Positions 24,687 through 32,984 of a DNA stretch of 64,000 nucleotides are shown here, in pieces; position 1 is the stretch's first letter; each line of letters starts with the position of its first letter. The position numbers were made by a program, and so were the translations under genes. The DNA is from Phytohabitans houttuyneae (lineage in GTDB: Bacteria; Actinomycetota; Actinomycetes; Mycobacteriales; Micromonosporaceae): contig NZ_BLPF01000003.1 in NCBI RefSeq assembly GCF_011764425.1, forward strand, positions 868,001 through 932,000. The letters are read 5' to 3'. The notes beneath the pieces are model-generated. The model ran no database searches. It worked only from the letters and a program-made list of their open reading frames with translations, and was not told the DNA's origin.

Positions 24687-26396
24687 ATGGCTGTCGACAC
24701 AGCCACGGCCGGGGCGCCCTCCACGGGGCGCCTCGCGCCGGCCCGCGCCGGCCGGGGGCGGGCCAGCGGTTGGCTGCTCCTGCTGCCGGCACTGGTCGCA
24801 CTGACCGTCTTCTTCGTACTGCCCCTGCTCAGCGTCGTCGTGGACAGCGTCACCGAGCCGCAGACGGGCCTGGGCAACTACGCCTCGCTGTTCACCGACG
24901 GGTACACGCTGCGGGTGCTGGGCCGCACGCTGCTGGTCGCGCTGGTCGTCTCGCTCGTCGGCGTGCTGCTGGCCTACCCGTACGCGTACGCCATGACGCT
25001 TGTCGGTCCGACGATGCGCGCGGTGCTGGTGACGATCGTGCTCGTTCCATTTTGGACAAGCATGCTGGCGCGCAACTTCGCCTGGATGATCCTGATGCAG
25101 GACGAGGGCGTGATCCAGCGGATGCTCCGGCCGTTCGGGTTCGGCGACGTCACGCTGCTCGGCTCCACCCTGGCCGTCGGAATCTCGATGACCCAGGTGC
25201 TCCTGCCGTTTCTGGTGCTGCCCATGTACAGCGCGATGGACCAGATCGACCGGCGGCTGCTGGCCGCCGCGCAGAGCCTCGGCGCACCGCGCGCACGCGC
25301 CTTCCGCCGGGTCTACCTGCCGCTGTCCATGCCGGGCGTCATCGCCGGCGTGTCCCTTGTCTTCGTGCTGGCACTGGGCTTCTACGTCACGCCCGCCCTG
25401 CTCGGCTCGACCCGCAACGCGATGATCGCGCAGGTCATCAACGTGCGCGCCAAGGAGCTGCTCGACTTCGGCGGCGCCGGCGCGATGGGCGTGTTCCTGC
25501 TGGCTGTCACGCTCGCCGTGCTCGGCCTGAGCCGCCGCCTGGCCGGACAGCGCCTTGCCGCCGTCGCCCCCGGCTACCAGCCGGCCCGGTCGCACGGCAA
25601 GGAGGGCCAGCCGGCGCAGGTACGGCCCTGGCTCAAGGTGCACACGGTGCTCGTGGCGATCCTGCTTGTCGCGCCGACGCTCGTGGTCATCCCGATGAGC
25701 TTCTCCTCAGGCAGCACCTTCCAGTTTCCGCCGGACGGCTGGTCGCTGCGCTGGTACGAGCGGCTGTTCACCTCACCGCAGTGGACCGCCGCCATCTTCA
25801 ACTCCATCCAGGCGGGGCTTTTCACCGCGGTCCTCGCGACCGTCCTCGGCACCACCGCCGCGCTCGGCGTACAGCGGCTGGCCCCCCGCTGGCGCGGCGC
25901 GGTCACCGGCTTCCTGCTCGCGCCGATGATCGTCCCGCACATCCTGGTCGGCCTGGTGGTCTTCGCCGCGTTCCTGCAGGCGGGCCTCAACGGCACCCTC
26001 CTGGGCATCATCCTGGCCCACACCGCGATGGCCGTGCCGTTCGTGGTGATCGCGGTGACCGCCCGGCTGCAGGGGATGGACGCGCGCCTGCCCGGCGTCG
26101 CGGCGAGCCTCGGCGCAAGCCCGCTTTCCGCGTTCCGCCGGGTCACCTTCCCGCTGCTGCTGCCCGGCATCCTGTCCGGCGCGGTGCTGGCGTTCGTGAC
26201 GTCGCTGGACGAGGTCGTGATCGCCCTGTTCCTGCAGGCGCCCGGAGCGATCACCCTCCCGGTCCAGATGTTCAACAGCGTCACCATCCAGATCGATCCG
26301 ACGATCTCCGCCGCGTCGAGCCTGATCGTCGTCCTCGTGAGCGTCCCCATCCTGCTGGCCCAGGTCATCAGCGCGCGGCGCGGAAAAGGTAGGTAG
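24687..26396 (+). CDS. ABC transporter permease, two PotB/PotC-like permeases fused in one chain
   Basis: The 569-residue protein contains two complete binding-protein-dependent permease domains in tandem. The first half (about 25-285) has the EAA loop in AAAQSLGAPRARAFRRVYLP, and the second half (about 315-569) has GVAASLGASPLSAFRRVTFP. About six transmembrane helices occur in each half, joined by a charged cytosolic linker (AGQRLAAVAPGYQPARSHGK). Polyamine-type systems normally encode these as two genes, so the fusion gives a single-chain channel for the importer. It lies between the binding protein and the ATPase. No frameshift is needed for the fusion. Confidence 0.88.
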   Translation: MAVDTATAGAPSTGRLAPARAGRGRASGWLLLLPALVALTVFFVLPLLSVVVDSVTEPQTGLGNYASLFTDGYTLRVLGRTLLVALVVSLVGVLLAYPYAYAMTLVGPTMRAVLVTIVLVPFWTSMLARNFAWMILMQDEGVIQRMLRPFGFGDVTLLGSTLAVGISMTQVLLPFLVLPMYSAMDQIDRRLLAAAQSLGAPRARAFRRVYLPLSMPGVIAGVSLVFVLALGFYVTPALLGSTRNAMIAQVINVRAKELLDFGGAGAMGVFLLAVTLAVLGLSRRLAGQRLAAVAPGYQPARSHGKEGQPAQVRPWLKVHTVLVAILLVAPTLVVIPMSFSSGSTFQFPPDGWSLRWYERLFTSPQWTAAIFNSIQAGLFTAVLATVLGTTAALGVQRLAPRWRGAVTGFLLAPMIVPHILVGLVVFAAFLQAGLNGTLLGIILAHTAMAVPFVVIAVTARLQGMDARLPGVAASLGASPLSAFRRVTFPLLLPGILSGAVLAFVTSLDEVVIALFLQAPGAITLPVQMFNSVTIQIDPTISAASSLIVVLVSVPILLAQVISARRGKGR

Positions 26397-26398
26397 CC

Positions 26399-27519
26399 GT
26401 GAGAACCCGGATGGAGCAGCGAGCGGTGGCGCCGGCGCCCGCGGTGGCGGCCAGCAGCGGGGGCCGCATCGAGCTGGTGGACCTGTGCAAACGGTACGGG
26501 GCCAACGAGCCGCCGGCCGTCGACCACGTCAACATCGACATCGAACCGGGGGAGTTCATCACCCTGCTGGGCCCAGCGGCTCGGGAAAGACCACGACGCT
26601 CAACATGATCGTCGGGTTCACCACACCGACCTCGGGTGGCATCCGCCTCAACGGCCGGGACATCTCCGGGCTCCCGCCGCACAAGCGGAACTTCGGCATG
26701 GTGTTCCAGAACTACGCGCTCTTCCCGCACCTGTCCGTCGCCGACAACGTGGCCTTTCCGCTGCGCGAGCGCAGGACGCCGCGGGAGGAGATCACCAGGC
26801 GGGTCGGCGAGGCACTGGAGCTCGTCGACCTCGCCGGCATGGACAAGCGCCGCCCGCACGAGCTGTCCGGCGGGCAGCAGCAACGCGTGGCGCTGGCCCG
26901 CGCCGTGGTCTTCTCGCCGAGTGTGCTGCTGCTCGACGAACCGCTCAGCGCGCTGGACCGCAAGCTGCGGCAGTCGCTGCAGCGCGAGGTCAAGCGCCTG
27001 CACCGCGAGCTGAAGCTCACCTTCGTGTTCGTCACGCACGACCAGGACGAGGCGATGACGCTGTCGGACCGCATCGCCATCTTCTACCGCGGGCGGATCG
27101 ACTCCATCGGCACCCCCGCCGACCTCTACCACCGGCCGACGACCCAGTTCGCGGCCCGGTTCCTGGGGGAGTCGAACGTCTTCGCCGGCCGCTACGTCCC
27201 CGGTGGCGCCTACGAGTGGCTCGATCGCACGTGGACGGTCCGCGAGCCGGACGGAGGCGGCGAGCGGGTCCTGATCGTGCGGCCCGAGCGCATCCGCCTG
27301 GCCGTGGTGGGCGAGCCGGTGCCGTCCGGATCCAACGCCGCCGAGGCGACGGTCACCGACGTCTCCTTCTACGGCACGTTCAACCGGGTCGAGCTGACCT
27401 ACGGCGACGGCTCCGTCGGCTGCGCCGCACTACCCGTCGGCATCCCGGCGGCAGTCCACCCGGGCGACCGGGTCGTCGCCCACTGGCGGCCCGAAGACCA
27501 GGTCCTGGTGACCCCGTGA
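26399..27519 (+). pseudogene. ABC transporter ATP-binding protein (PotA type), single-base frameshift
   Basis: The N-terminal frame reads RIELVDLCKRYGANEPPAVD then EPGEFITLLGP. The other frame continues PSGSGKTTTLNMIVGF (Walker A), VFQNYALFPHLSVADNVAFP, LSGGQQQRVALARAVVFSPS (signature), VLLLDEPLSALDRKLRQSLQ (Walker B) and VTHDQDEAM. A C-terminal TOBE domain (ESNVFAGRYVPGG, VRPERIRL) follows. The shift is inside GGGCCC at 26569-26574; one added base restores 373 residues, a normal PotA length. The rest is fully conserved, so a base-calling error is more likely than loss. It belongs to the importer with the two genes upstream. Confidence 0.88.
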
Positions 27520-27538
27520 AGCACAGTAAGGAAGCCAC

Positions 27539-28480
27539 ATGATCGCAGAGCTCTCGCTGTTGGACGCCGAGCTGGACGCGGACCGCCGGCTCCCCGACGA
27601 GGAGGCGGACCGCCTCATGGTCGGCGCGGTCGACCTGCACCAGCACCCCGGACCGAGCCCGTTTCCGCGGCGGATGAGCATCCTTGACGCCGCGCGCGAC
27701 GCGGCCGGGGCGGGCTTCCGCGCGATCGTGGCCAAGTCGCACCACCACAGCATGGTCACCGACATCCTGGCGCTGCGCTCGGCGGGCCTGGCCGACCTGC
27801 CGATCGAGGTCTTCGGCGGGATCGCCCTGAACTGGACGGTCGGCGGGCTCAACCCGTACGCCGTCGAGCTGGCCCTGCGGATGGGTGGCCGCATGGTGTG
27901 GTTTCCCACGCTCTCCTCCGCCGCCCACGTCCGGCACCACGAGGACCACGACACCGGCTTTCCCACCTCGGAGGTGGAGCTGCGCCCCCAGCCGATCCTG
28001 TCGATCCTCGACGACAACGGCCGGGTCCTGCCGGAGGTCCGGGACATCCTGTCGGTGATCGCGGCCGAGGAGGCGGTGCTGACCTGCGGCCACCTCGGCG
28101 TCACCGAGTCGCAGCGGCTCATCGACGCCGCGCTGGAGGCCGGCGTCCAGCGCATTGTCGTCAACCACCCCTGCTTCGTCGTCGGCGCCTCGATCGAACA
28201 GGCGGCCGCGTGGGCGCGCCAGGGCGTCTACATCGAACACTGCGCGGTCATGTACTTCGGCCGCCCGGAGCGCCGGCGCGACTTCGGTGAGCTGCTGGCG
28301 TTCATCGAGGCGGTCGGCGCCGGGCAGACCGTCATCTCCTCGGACTCGGGGCAGAAGGCCAACCCGCTGCCGGTCACCCTCTACCGCAGGGCCATCCGGG
28401 GGCTGCTGGACGCGGGCGTCCCCGAGCAGCAGACGCGGCAGCTGGTCGGTACCAACGCGGCACAGCTGCTGCTGCCATGA
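27539..28480 (+). CDS. DUF6282 family metal-dependent hydrolase, first copy
   Basis: The 313-residue predicted TIM-barrel enzyme of the amidohydrolase-like class has metal-type motifs in order: VDLHQHPGPS (His34, His36), AKSHHH (68-70), LTCGHLGVTES (His about 185), VVNHPCF (His210) and SSDSGQ near 270. The family is annotated only as DUF6282. The His pattern argues for a hydrolase acting on a C-N or C-O bond, or a decarboxylase. It begins 20 bases after the ATPase gene. A paralogue with the same role lies at 40.5-41.5 kb. The stop overlaps the next ATG by four bases, showing tight coupling with the MBL enzyme. Confidence 0.82.
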   Translation: MIAELSLLDAELDADRRLPDEEADRLMVGAVDLHQHPGPSPFPRRMSILDAARDAAGAGFRAIVAKSHHHSMVTDILALRSAGLADLPIEVFGGIALNWTVGGLNPYAVELALRMGGRMVWFPTLSSAAHVRHHEDHDTGFPTSEVELRPQPILSILDDNGRVLPEVRDILSVIAAEEAVLTCGHLGVTESQRLIDAALEAGVQRIVVNHPCFVVGASIEQAAAWARQGVYIEHCAVMYFGRPERRRDFGELLAFIEAVGAGQTVISSDSGQKANPLPVTLYRRAIRGLLDAGVPEQQTRQLVGTNAAQLLLP

Positions 28481-29247
28481 GCGAGGTCCTCGCGGTGCGG
28501 TACGGCACCCGCACCACCCGCAGGAGCGAGGTCTTCCTGCACTTCGACACGTACGGCGAGCCGGACACCGGCATCGTCATGGACTACTACTTCTGGGTCG
28601 TACGGCACGGCGGGCACACCACCGTCGTCGACTGCGGCTTCAACGAGGCGAGCGGCGCGCGCCGCGGGCGCACCATGCTCTGCCCGCCGGCGCGGGCCCT
28701 GGACCGGCTCGGCGTCGACCCGGCCGCGGTCACCACGGTCGTGCTGACCCACGGCCACTACGACCACATCGGCAACCTGGGGGCCTTTCCCGCCGCCACG
28801 TTCGTGATGTCGCGGCGCGAGTACGACTTCTGGGCCGGCCCGATGGGGCGCAAGCCGCTGTTCGCCGGCTCCGCCGAACCCGAGGACGTCGCCGCCCTGC
28901 GCGTGGCGCACGCCGCCGGCCGGCTCACCCTCGTGGACGCGCGCACCACCCTGCCCGGCGGCGTCGAGCTCGTCGAGGTCGGCGGCCACACGCCCGGCCA
29001 GCTCATCGTGCTGGTCGGGGACGTCGTGCTCGCCTCCGACGCCCTGCACTACTACGAGGAGCTCGACCGGGACCGCCCGTTCGCCCACGTCGCCGACCTG
29101 CCGGCGATGTACGGGGCGTTCCAGCTGCTGCGCGACCTGGCCGGCACGCGCCGCCTTGTCGCGGGGCACGACCCGGACGTGATGCGGCGCTTTCCCGCGA
29201 CCGGCGACGACGGGCTCGCCGTGCGGATCAGCGTGGACGGGAGGTAG
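28477..29247 (+). CDS. MBL-fold hydrolase, N-acyl homoserine lactonase-like, first copy
   Basis: The 256-residue metallo-beta-lactamase-fold protein has HGHYDHIGN (His92, His94, Asp96, His97), a third His in EVGGHTPGQ and Asp in LASDALHYY, the dinuclear zinc site of AHL-lactonase-like enzymes. MDYYFWVVRHGG near the N-terminus is also typical. Despite the family name, many members hydrolyse other lactones. In this island it may open a lactone made by the Baeyer-Villiger-type oxygenase. The ATGA overlap joins it to the DUF6282 gene. The second MBL enzyme of the island is at 39.1-40.0 kb. Confidence 0.85.
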   Translation: MSEVLAVRYGTRTTRRSEVFLHFDTYGEPDTGIVMDYYFWVVRHGGHTTVVDCGFNEASGARRGRTMLCPPARALDRLGVDPAAVTTVVLTHGHYDHIGNLGAFPAATFVMSRREYDFWAGPMGRKPLFAGSAEPEDVAALRVAHAAGRLTLVDARTTLPGGVELVEVGGHTPGQLIVLVGDVVLASDALHYYEELDRDRPFAHVADLPAMYGAFQLLRDLAGTRRLVAGHDPDVMRRFPATGDDGLAVRISVDGR

Positions 29248-29250
29248 CCG

Positions 29251-30075
29251 ATGCGCGGGCTCGCGGGCAAGGTCGCGGTGGTCACCGGTGCGGCCGGCGG
29301 CATCGGGGCGGCCACCGTGCGGCGGCTGGTCGAGGCGGGAGCGCAGGTCGTCGCGGTGGACACCGCCGTCGCGCAGCCGCCGCCGGCCGGCGCGGCCGCC
29401 TGGGTGCGCGCCGACGTGTCCACCGAGGACGGTGTCGAGGCGTACATGAGCGCCGCCGTCGAGCGGTTCGGCCGGGTCGACCTGCATCACCTCAACGCCG
29501 GCATCTCCGGCTCGTTCGCCACGCTGCCAGAGCTGACCGCCGCCGAGTTCGACCGGGTGATGGCGGTGAACGTGCGCGGCGTCTTCCTCGGCGTCCGGGC
29601 CGCGTTCCGCCAGTACGAAGCGCAGGACGGCACCGGCGGCATCGTCATCACCGGGTCGATCGGGAGCCTGCGCGGCAGCGCGGACCTGCTGGCCTACCAG
29701 ACCTCCAAGCACGCGGTGCTCGGCATCCTGCACGGCGCCGCGATGTACGGCGGGCCGCTGGGCGTGCGGGTGAACGCGGTCGCGCCCGGCATCGTGCCCA
29801 CCGACCTGTTCGCCGCGACGCCGGACGCGGTCGGCGGCAAGGACGACATGGCGCGCCGGGCCAGCAGCACGCCACTGCGGCGGGCCGGCACCGGCGAGGA
29901 CGTCGCCGCCGTGGTCGCGTTCCTGCTCAGCGACGAGGCCGCGTACATGACCGGCGAGGTCGTCTCCGTCGACGGCGGCGCCAGCATCGTCAGCACCGTG
30001 CGGCCGTCCGGCGGCGCGGGCGCCTGGGACTTCGCCGGTTATGACCGCGCGCTGTACGGAAGGGACCTGCGATGA
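29251..30075 (+). CDS. Short-chain dehydrogenase/reductase in catabolic operon
   Basis: The 274-residue classical SDR has TGAAGGIGAATV for NAD(P), VAVDTA with Asp suggesting NAD, LNAGISGS, Ser in VITGSIGSLRG and Tyr/Lys in LAYQTSKHAV. VNAVAPGIVPTDLF and VVSVDGGASIV follow. The C-terminus carries an added tail of about 25 residues (SGGAGAWDFAGYDRALYG). It is expected to oxidise a hydroxy intermediate of the pathway. It begins four bases after the MBL gene and overlaps the next gene by four bases (ATGA). Confidence 0.87.
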   Translation: MRGLAGKVAVVTGAAGGIGAATVRRLVEAGAQVVAVDTAVAQPPPAGAAAWVRADVSTEDGVEAYMSAAVERFGRVDLHHLNAGISGSFATLPELTAAEFDRVMAVNVRGVFLGVRAAFRQYEAQDGTGGIVITGSIGSLRGSADLLAYQTSKHAVLGILHGAAMYGGPLGVRVNAVAPGIVPTDLFAATPDAVGGKDDMARRASSTPLRRAGTGEDVAAVVAFLLSDEAAYMTGEVVSVDGGASIVSTVRPSGGAGAWDFAGYDRALYGRDLR

Positions 30076-30965
30076 GGGTCGGGTTCATCGGGTTGGGCAA
30101 CATGGGCGGCCGGATGACCCGCCGGCTCGTCGACGCCGGTACCCCGGTATTGGGCTTCGACACCGATCCCGGCCGGGCCCCGGCGGTGGGCGCCACCCCG
30201 GCCGGCGGCGTGCGGGCGGTCGTCGAGGGCAGCGACGTGGTCCTGCTGTCCCTGCCGGACAGCGCGGTGGTCGAGGCGGTCGTCCTCGGGCCGGGCGGCG
30301 TCCTTGCCTCCGGCCGGGCCGGACAGGTGGTGGTCGACCTCAGCACCGCCGCACCGGCCTCGACCGTCCGCATCCACGCGGCGCTGGCGGGCATCGGCGT
30401 GGACTACCTCGACGCGGGCATCTCCGGCGGCGCGGCGGCGGCCGAACGCGGCACCCTCACCATCATGGTCGGCGGCTCGCCTCGGGCACTGTCCACCGTG
30501 GAGCCCGTGCTGGCCGCCTTCGCCAGCAAGGTGGTCCACATGGGAGGGTCGGGTGCCGGCCACACGACGAAGGTGCTCAACAACTTTCTCAACGCGGTCA
30601 GCCTCGCCGCGACCGCCGAGGTGATGGTCGCGGCGAAACGGGCCGGCCTCGACCTGGCCCAGGTGCTGGACGTCTTCAACGCCAGCAGCGGGGTCAACTT
30701 CGCCACGCTCAACCGCTTTCCGCACATCATCCGGGGCGACTATCTGGAGGGCGGGCTCACCAGCGCGCTGATGACCAAGGACGTCGCGCTCTACGTCGAC
30801 AGCCTCGGCCAGCTCGGCGTGCCCTCGCTGTCCGCGGCCGGCCCGCTCGCCGCGTTCGGCCTCGCCAACAACCTCGGGTACGCCGACAAGATCAGCAACC
30901 GGGTCGTCGACGCGATCGGTGACGTCGCCGGCGGGACCCGGCTGTACGCGACGGAGGAGCACTGA
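30072..30965 (+). CDS. Beta-hydroxyacid dehydrogenase (3-hydroxyisobutyrate dehydrogenase family), first copy
   Basis: The 297-residue protein starts VGFIGLGNMGGRMTRRLVDA (NAD(P) loop). It has the substrate motif DAGISGGAAAAERGTLTIMV, a variant of the usual DAPVSGG, and the catalytic lysine Lys167 in HTTKVLNNFLN. The fold is Rossmann plus an all-helical dimer domain. The family oxidises beta-hydroxy acids such as 3-hydroxyisobutyrate, tartronate semialdehyde or gamma-hydroxybutyrate. The changed substrate loop suggests a different specificity from the copy at 31.3 kb. Its stop overlaps the cupin start by a single base. Confidence 0.88.
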   Translation: MRVGFIGLGNMGGRMTRRLVDAGTPVLGFDTDPGRAPAVGATPAGGVRAVVEGSDVVLLSLPDSAVVEAVVLGPGGVLASGRAGQVVVDLSTAAPASTVRIHAALAGIGVDYLDAGISGGAAAAERGTLTIMVGGSPRALSTVEPVLAAFASKVVHMGGSGAGHTTKVLNNFLNAVSLAATAEVMVAAKRAGLDLAQVLDVFNASSGVNFATLNRFPHIIRGDYLEGGLTSALMTKDVALYVDSLGQLGVPSLSAAGPLAAFGLANNLGYADKISNRVVDAIGDVAGGTRLYATEEH

Positions 30966-31348
30966 TGGAGATCGTCCGCGGGCACGCCGACCGGCTGCCG
31001 TCCGAGCAGCGCACCGCCACCTTCACCGGCACCGTGTTCGCCGACCCGCTGCGGTCCGGCCCGGACGTCACCATGGCGAGCGTCTTCTTCGCGCCCGGCG
31101 CCCGCACCTTCTGGCACAGCCACGAGAAGGGCCAGATCCTCCTCGTCACCGCCGGCGGCGGGCTGGTCTGCTCGGCCGGCGGCGTGCCGCAGGTCCTGCA
31201 CCCCGGCGACACGGTGTGGGTGCCGCCGGGGGAGGCGCACTGGCACGGCGGCGGCCCGGAAACCTACCTGGTGCACCTGGCGATCTCGCTGGGCAGGACC
31301 GAGTGGCGCGAGCCGGTCGCGGACGACGACTACCTGGCCCGGCCATGA
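30965..31348 (+). CDS. Small cupin protein
   Basis: The 127-residue single cupin barrel has metal ligands visible in HSHEKGQILLVTAGGG (His, His, Glu/Gln) and in GEAHWHGG. The layout WHSHEKGQ-15-VLHPGDTVWVPPGEAHWHG is the two-motif signature. Such small cupins act as isomerases, lyases or dioxygenases, or as sensors. Its place between two beta-hydroxyacid dehydrogenases suggests an isomerase or decarboxylase step. The start codon overlaps the preceding stop, and its stop overlaps the next ATG by four bases. Confidence 0.82.
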   Translation: MEIVRGHADRLPSEQRTATFTGTVFADPLRSGPDVTMASVFFAPGARTFWHSHEKGQILLVTAGGGLVCSAGGVPQVLHPGDTVWVPPGEAHWHGGGPETYLVHLAISLGRTEWREPVADDDYLARP

Positions 31349-32235
31349 TCGGCTTCGTCGGGCTGGGCAACATGGGCGGGCCGATGGCGGACCGGCTGAT
31401 CGAGGCCGGACACGAGCTGTGCGTGTACGACGTGGTGCCGGCCGCCCGGGAGCGCTTCGCCGGCAGCGCGGCGCTCGCCGCCACGGTCACCGGCGTGTCC
31501 ACAGCGGACACCGTGCTGCTCATGCTGCCCGACTCCGCGGTCGTCGAGCGGGTCCTGCTCACCGACGGGCTGCTCGGCCGGCTCAAGCCGGGCACCCTGC
31601 TGGTCGACATGAGCTCCTCCGACCCGGCCCGCACCCGCCAGCTGGCCGGCGTCGCCGCGCGGCACGCCGTCACGCTCGTGGACGCGCCGGTTTCGGGCGG
31701 CGTCGCCGGTGCCCGCGCGGGGACGCTGACCGTGATGGTGGGCGGCCCGGCCACCGCGTTCGCCACCTTGCGGCCGATCCTGGACGTGCTCGGCTCGCGC
31801 GTGGTGCACGCCGGCGAGGTGGTCGGCGCCGGCCACGCGATCAAGGCGCTGAACAACCTGATGTCCGCCGCGCACCTCATGGTGACCTCGGAGGCGCTGC
31901 TGGCCGGGCGCGCGTTCGGCCTCGACCCGCGGGTGATGCTCGACATCGTCAACGCCTCCAGCGGCCGCAGCGGCTCGACCGAGACCAAGTGGCCGAAGTT
32001 CGTGCTGCCGGGCACGTACGACTCCGGCTTCGGCCTGCGCCTGATGGTCAAGGACATGGGCATCGCGCTGGGGCTGCAGGAGGCCACCGGGACACCGGCC
32101 GCTGTCTCCGCGGCGGCGCTGGCGGCCTGGGCGGAGGCGGCCGGGGCGCTGCCCGCCGACGCCGACCACACGCAGGTCGCCGCCTGGTTGATGTCCCGGA
32201 TGGCATCCGACGAACAAGGGAGTGGTACGTGCTGA
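31345..32235 (+). CDS. Beta-hydroxyacid dehydrogenase (3-hydroxyisobutyrate dehydrogenase family), second copy
   Basis: The 296-residue paralogue of the gene at 30.07 kb has IGFVGLGNMGGPMADRLIEA, the canonical substrate signature DAPVSGGVAGARAGTLTVMV and Lys167 in HAIKALNNLMS. With the canonical DAPVSGG loop it is closer to typical 3-hydroxyisobutyrate dehydrogenases than its neighbour. Two related but diverged copies in one operon suggest two consecutive or branched hydroxyacid oxidations. The ATGA overlap with the cupin fixes the start, and the end overlaps the next gene by seven bases. Confidence 0.88.
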   Translation: MIGFVGLGNMGGPMADRLIEAGHELCVYDVVPAARERFAGSAALAATVTGVSTADTVLLMLPDSAVVERVLLTDGLLGRLKPGTLLVDMSSSDPARTRQLAGVAARHAVTLVDAPVSGGVAGARAGTLTVMVGGPATAFATLRPILDVLGSRVVHAGEVVGAGHAIKALNNLMSAAHLMVTSEALLAGRAFGLDPRVMLDIVNASSGRSGSTETKWPKFVLPGTYDSGFGLRLMVKDMGIALGLQEATGTPAAVSAAALAAWAEAAGALPADADHTQVAAWLMSRMASDEQGSGTC

Positions 32236-32984
32236 CCGCCGAGCAGCAGCAGATCAAGGACGAGTTCATCGCGGTCCGCTCCACGTGGAGCGACACCTGG
32301 GAGCGGATCCTGGAGCTCGACCCCGCCTTCCTGCGCGCCTACCTGAACTGGTCGGCCGTGCCGTGGCGCAAGAACCACCTCGAGCCGAAGGTCAAGGAGT
32401 TCATGTACATCGCGGTCGACGCGGCCGCCACCCACCTGTACGAGCCCGGCATCCGCCAGCACATCCGTGCCGCGCTGGCCTTCGGCGCCACCGCGGACGA
32501 GGTGATGGAGGTGCTGGAGCTGACCAGCACGCTGGGCATCCACGCCTGCAACATCGGCATCCCGCTGCTGGTCGAGGTGCTGGAGGAGGAGGGCAGGCGC
32601 ACCGGCCCGGCACCGCTGTCCGAGCGGCAGGAGCAGCTCAAGGCCGAGTTCACCGCCAACCGCGGCTACTGGCACGAGTTCTGGGACGGCCTGCTGGAGC
32701 TGGACCCGGAGCTGTTCGAGGCGTACGTCGAGTTCTCCTCGGTCCCGTGGAAGACCGGTGTCCTGGAGCCGAAGGTGAAGGAGTTCGTCTACATCGCGTT
32801 CGACGCCGCGGCGACCCACCTGTACGTGCCGGGGCTGAAGCTGCACATGCGCAACGCGGTCCGGCTCGGCGCCACCACCGAGGAGATCGTCGAGGTGCTG
32901 GAGATCGCCAGCGTGATCGGCATCCACGCCGCGACGACCGCGGTGCCGATCCTGGCCGAGGAGCTGGCCCGCGATGTCAGCTGA
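32229..32984 (+). CDS. Carboxymuconolactone decarboxylase family protein, internal duplication
   Basis: The 251-residue protein is built of two similar halves. Each contains LEPKVKEF(M/V)YIA and DAAATHLY followed by H(I/M)RxA, GATxxE and a VLE(L/I)xS helix (about 50-115 and 175-240). This is the AhpD/CMD helical fold duplicated in one chain. The CxxC of AhpD peroxidases is absent, so a redox role is unlikely. The conserved Glu/His pattern fits a decarboxylase, isomerase or unassigned CMD enzyme. GTG 32229 overlaps the previous stop. It is the last gene of the plus-strand operon and overlaps the convergent TPP-enzyme gene by a few bases. Confidence 0.83.
   Translation: MLTAEQQQIKDEFIAVRSTWSDTWERILELDPAFLRAYLNWSAVPWRKNHLEPKVKEFMYIAVDAAATHLYEPGIRQHIRAALAFGATADEVMEVLELTSTLGIHACNIGIPLLVEVLEEEGRRTGPAPLSERQEQLKAEFTANRGYWHEFWDGLLELDPELFEAYVEFSSVPWKTGVLEPKVKEFVYIAFDAAATHLYVPGLKLHMRNAVRLGATTEEIVEVLEIASVIGIHAATTAVPILAEELARDVS

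Noticed and set aside
28477-29247. Quorum-quenching role for the MBL enzyme
   Set aside because: The AHL-lactonase family name rests on the fold only. The catabolic context and lack of any quorum genes favour another lactone or ester substrate.
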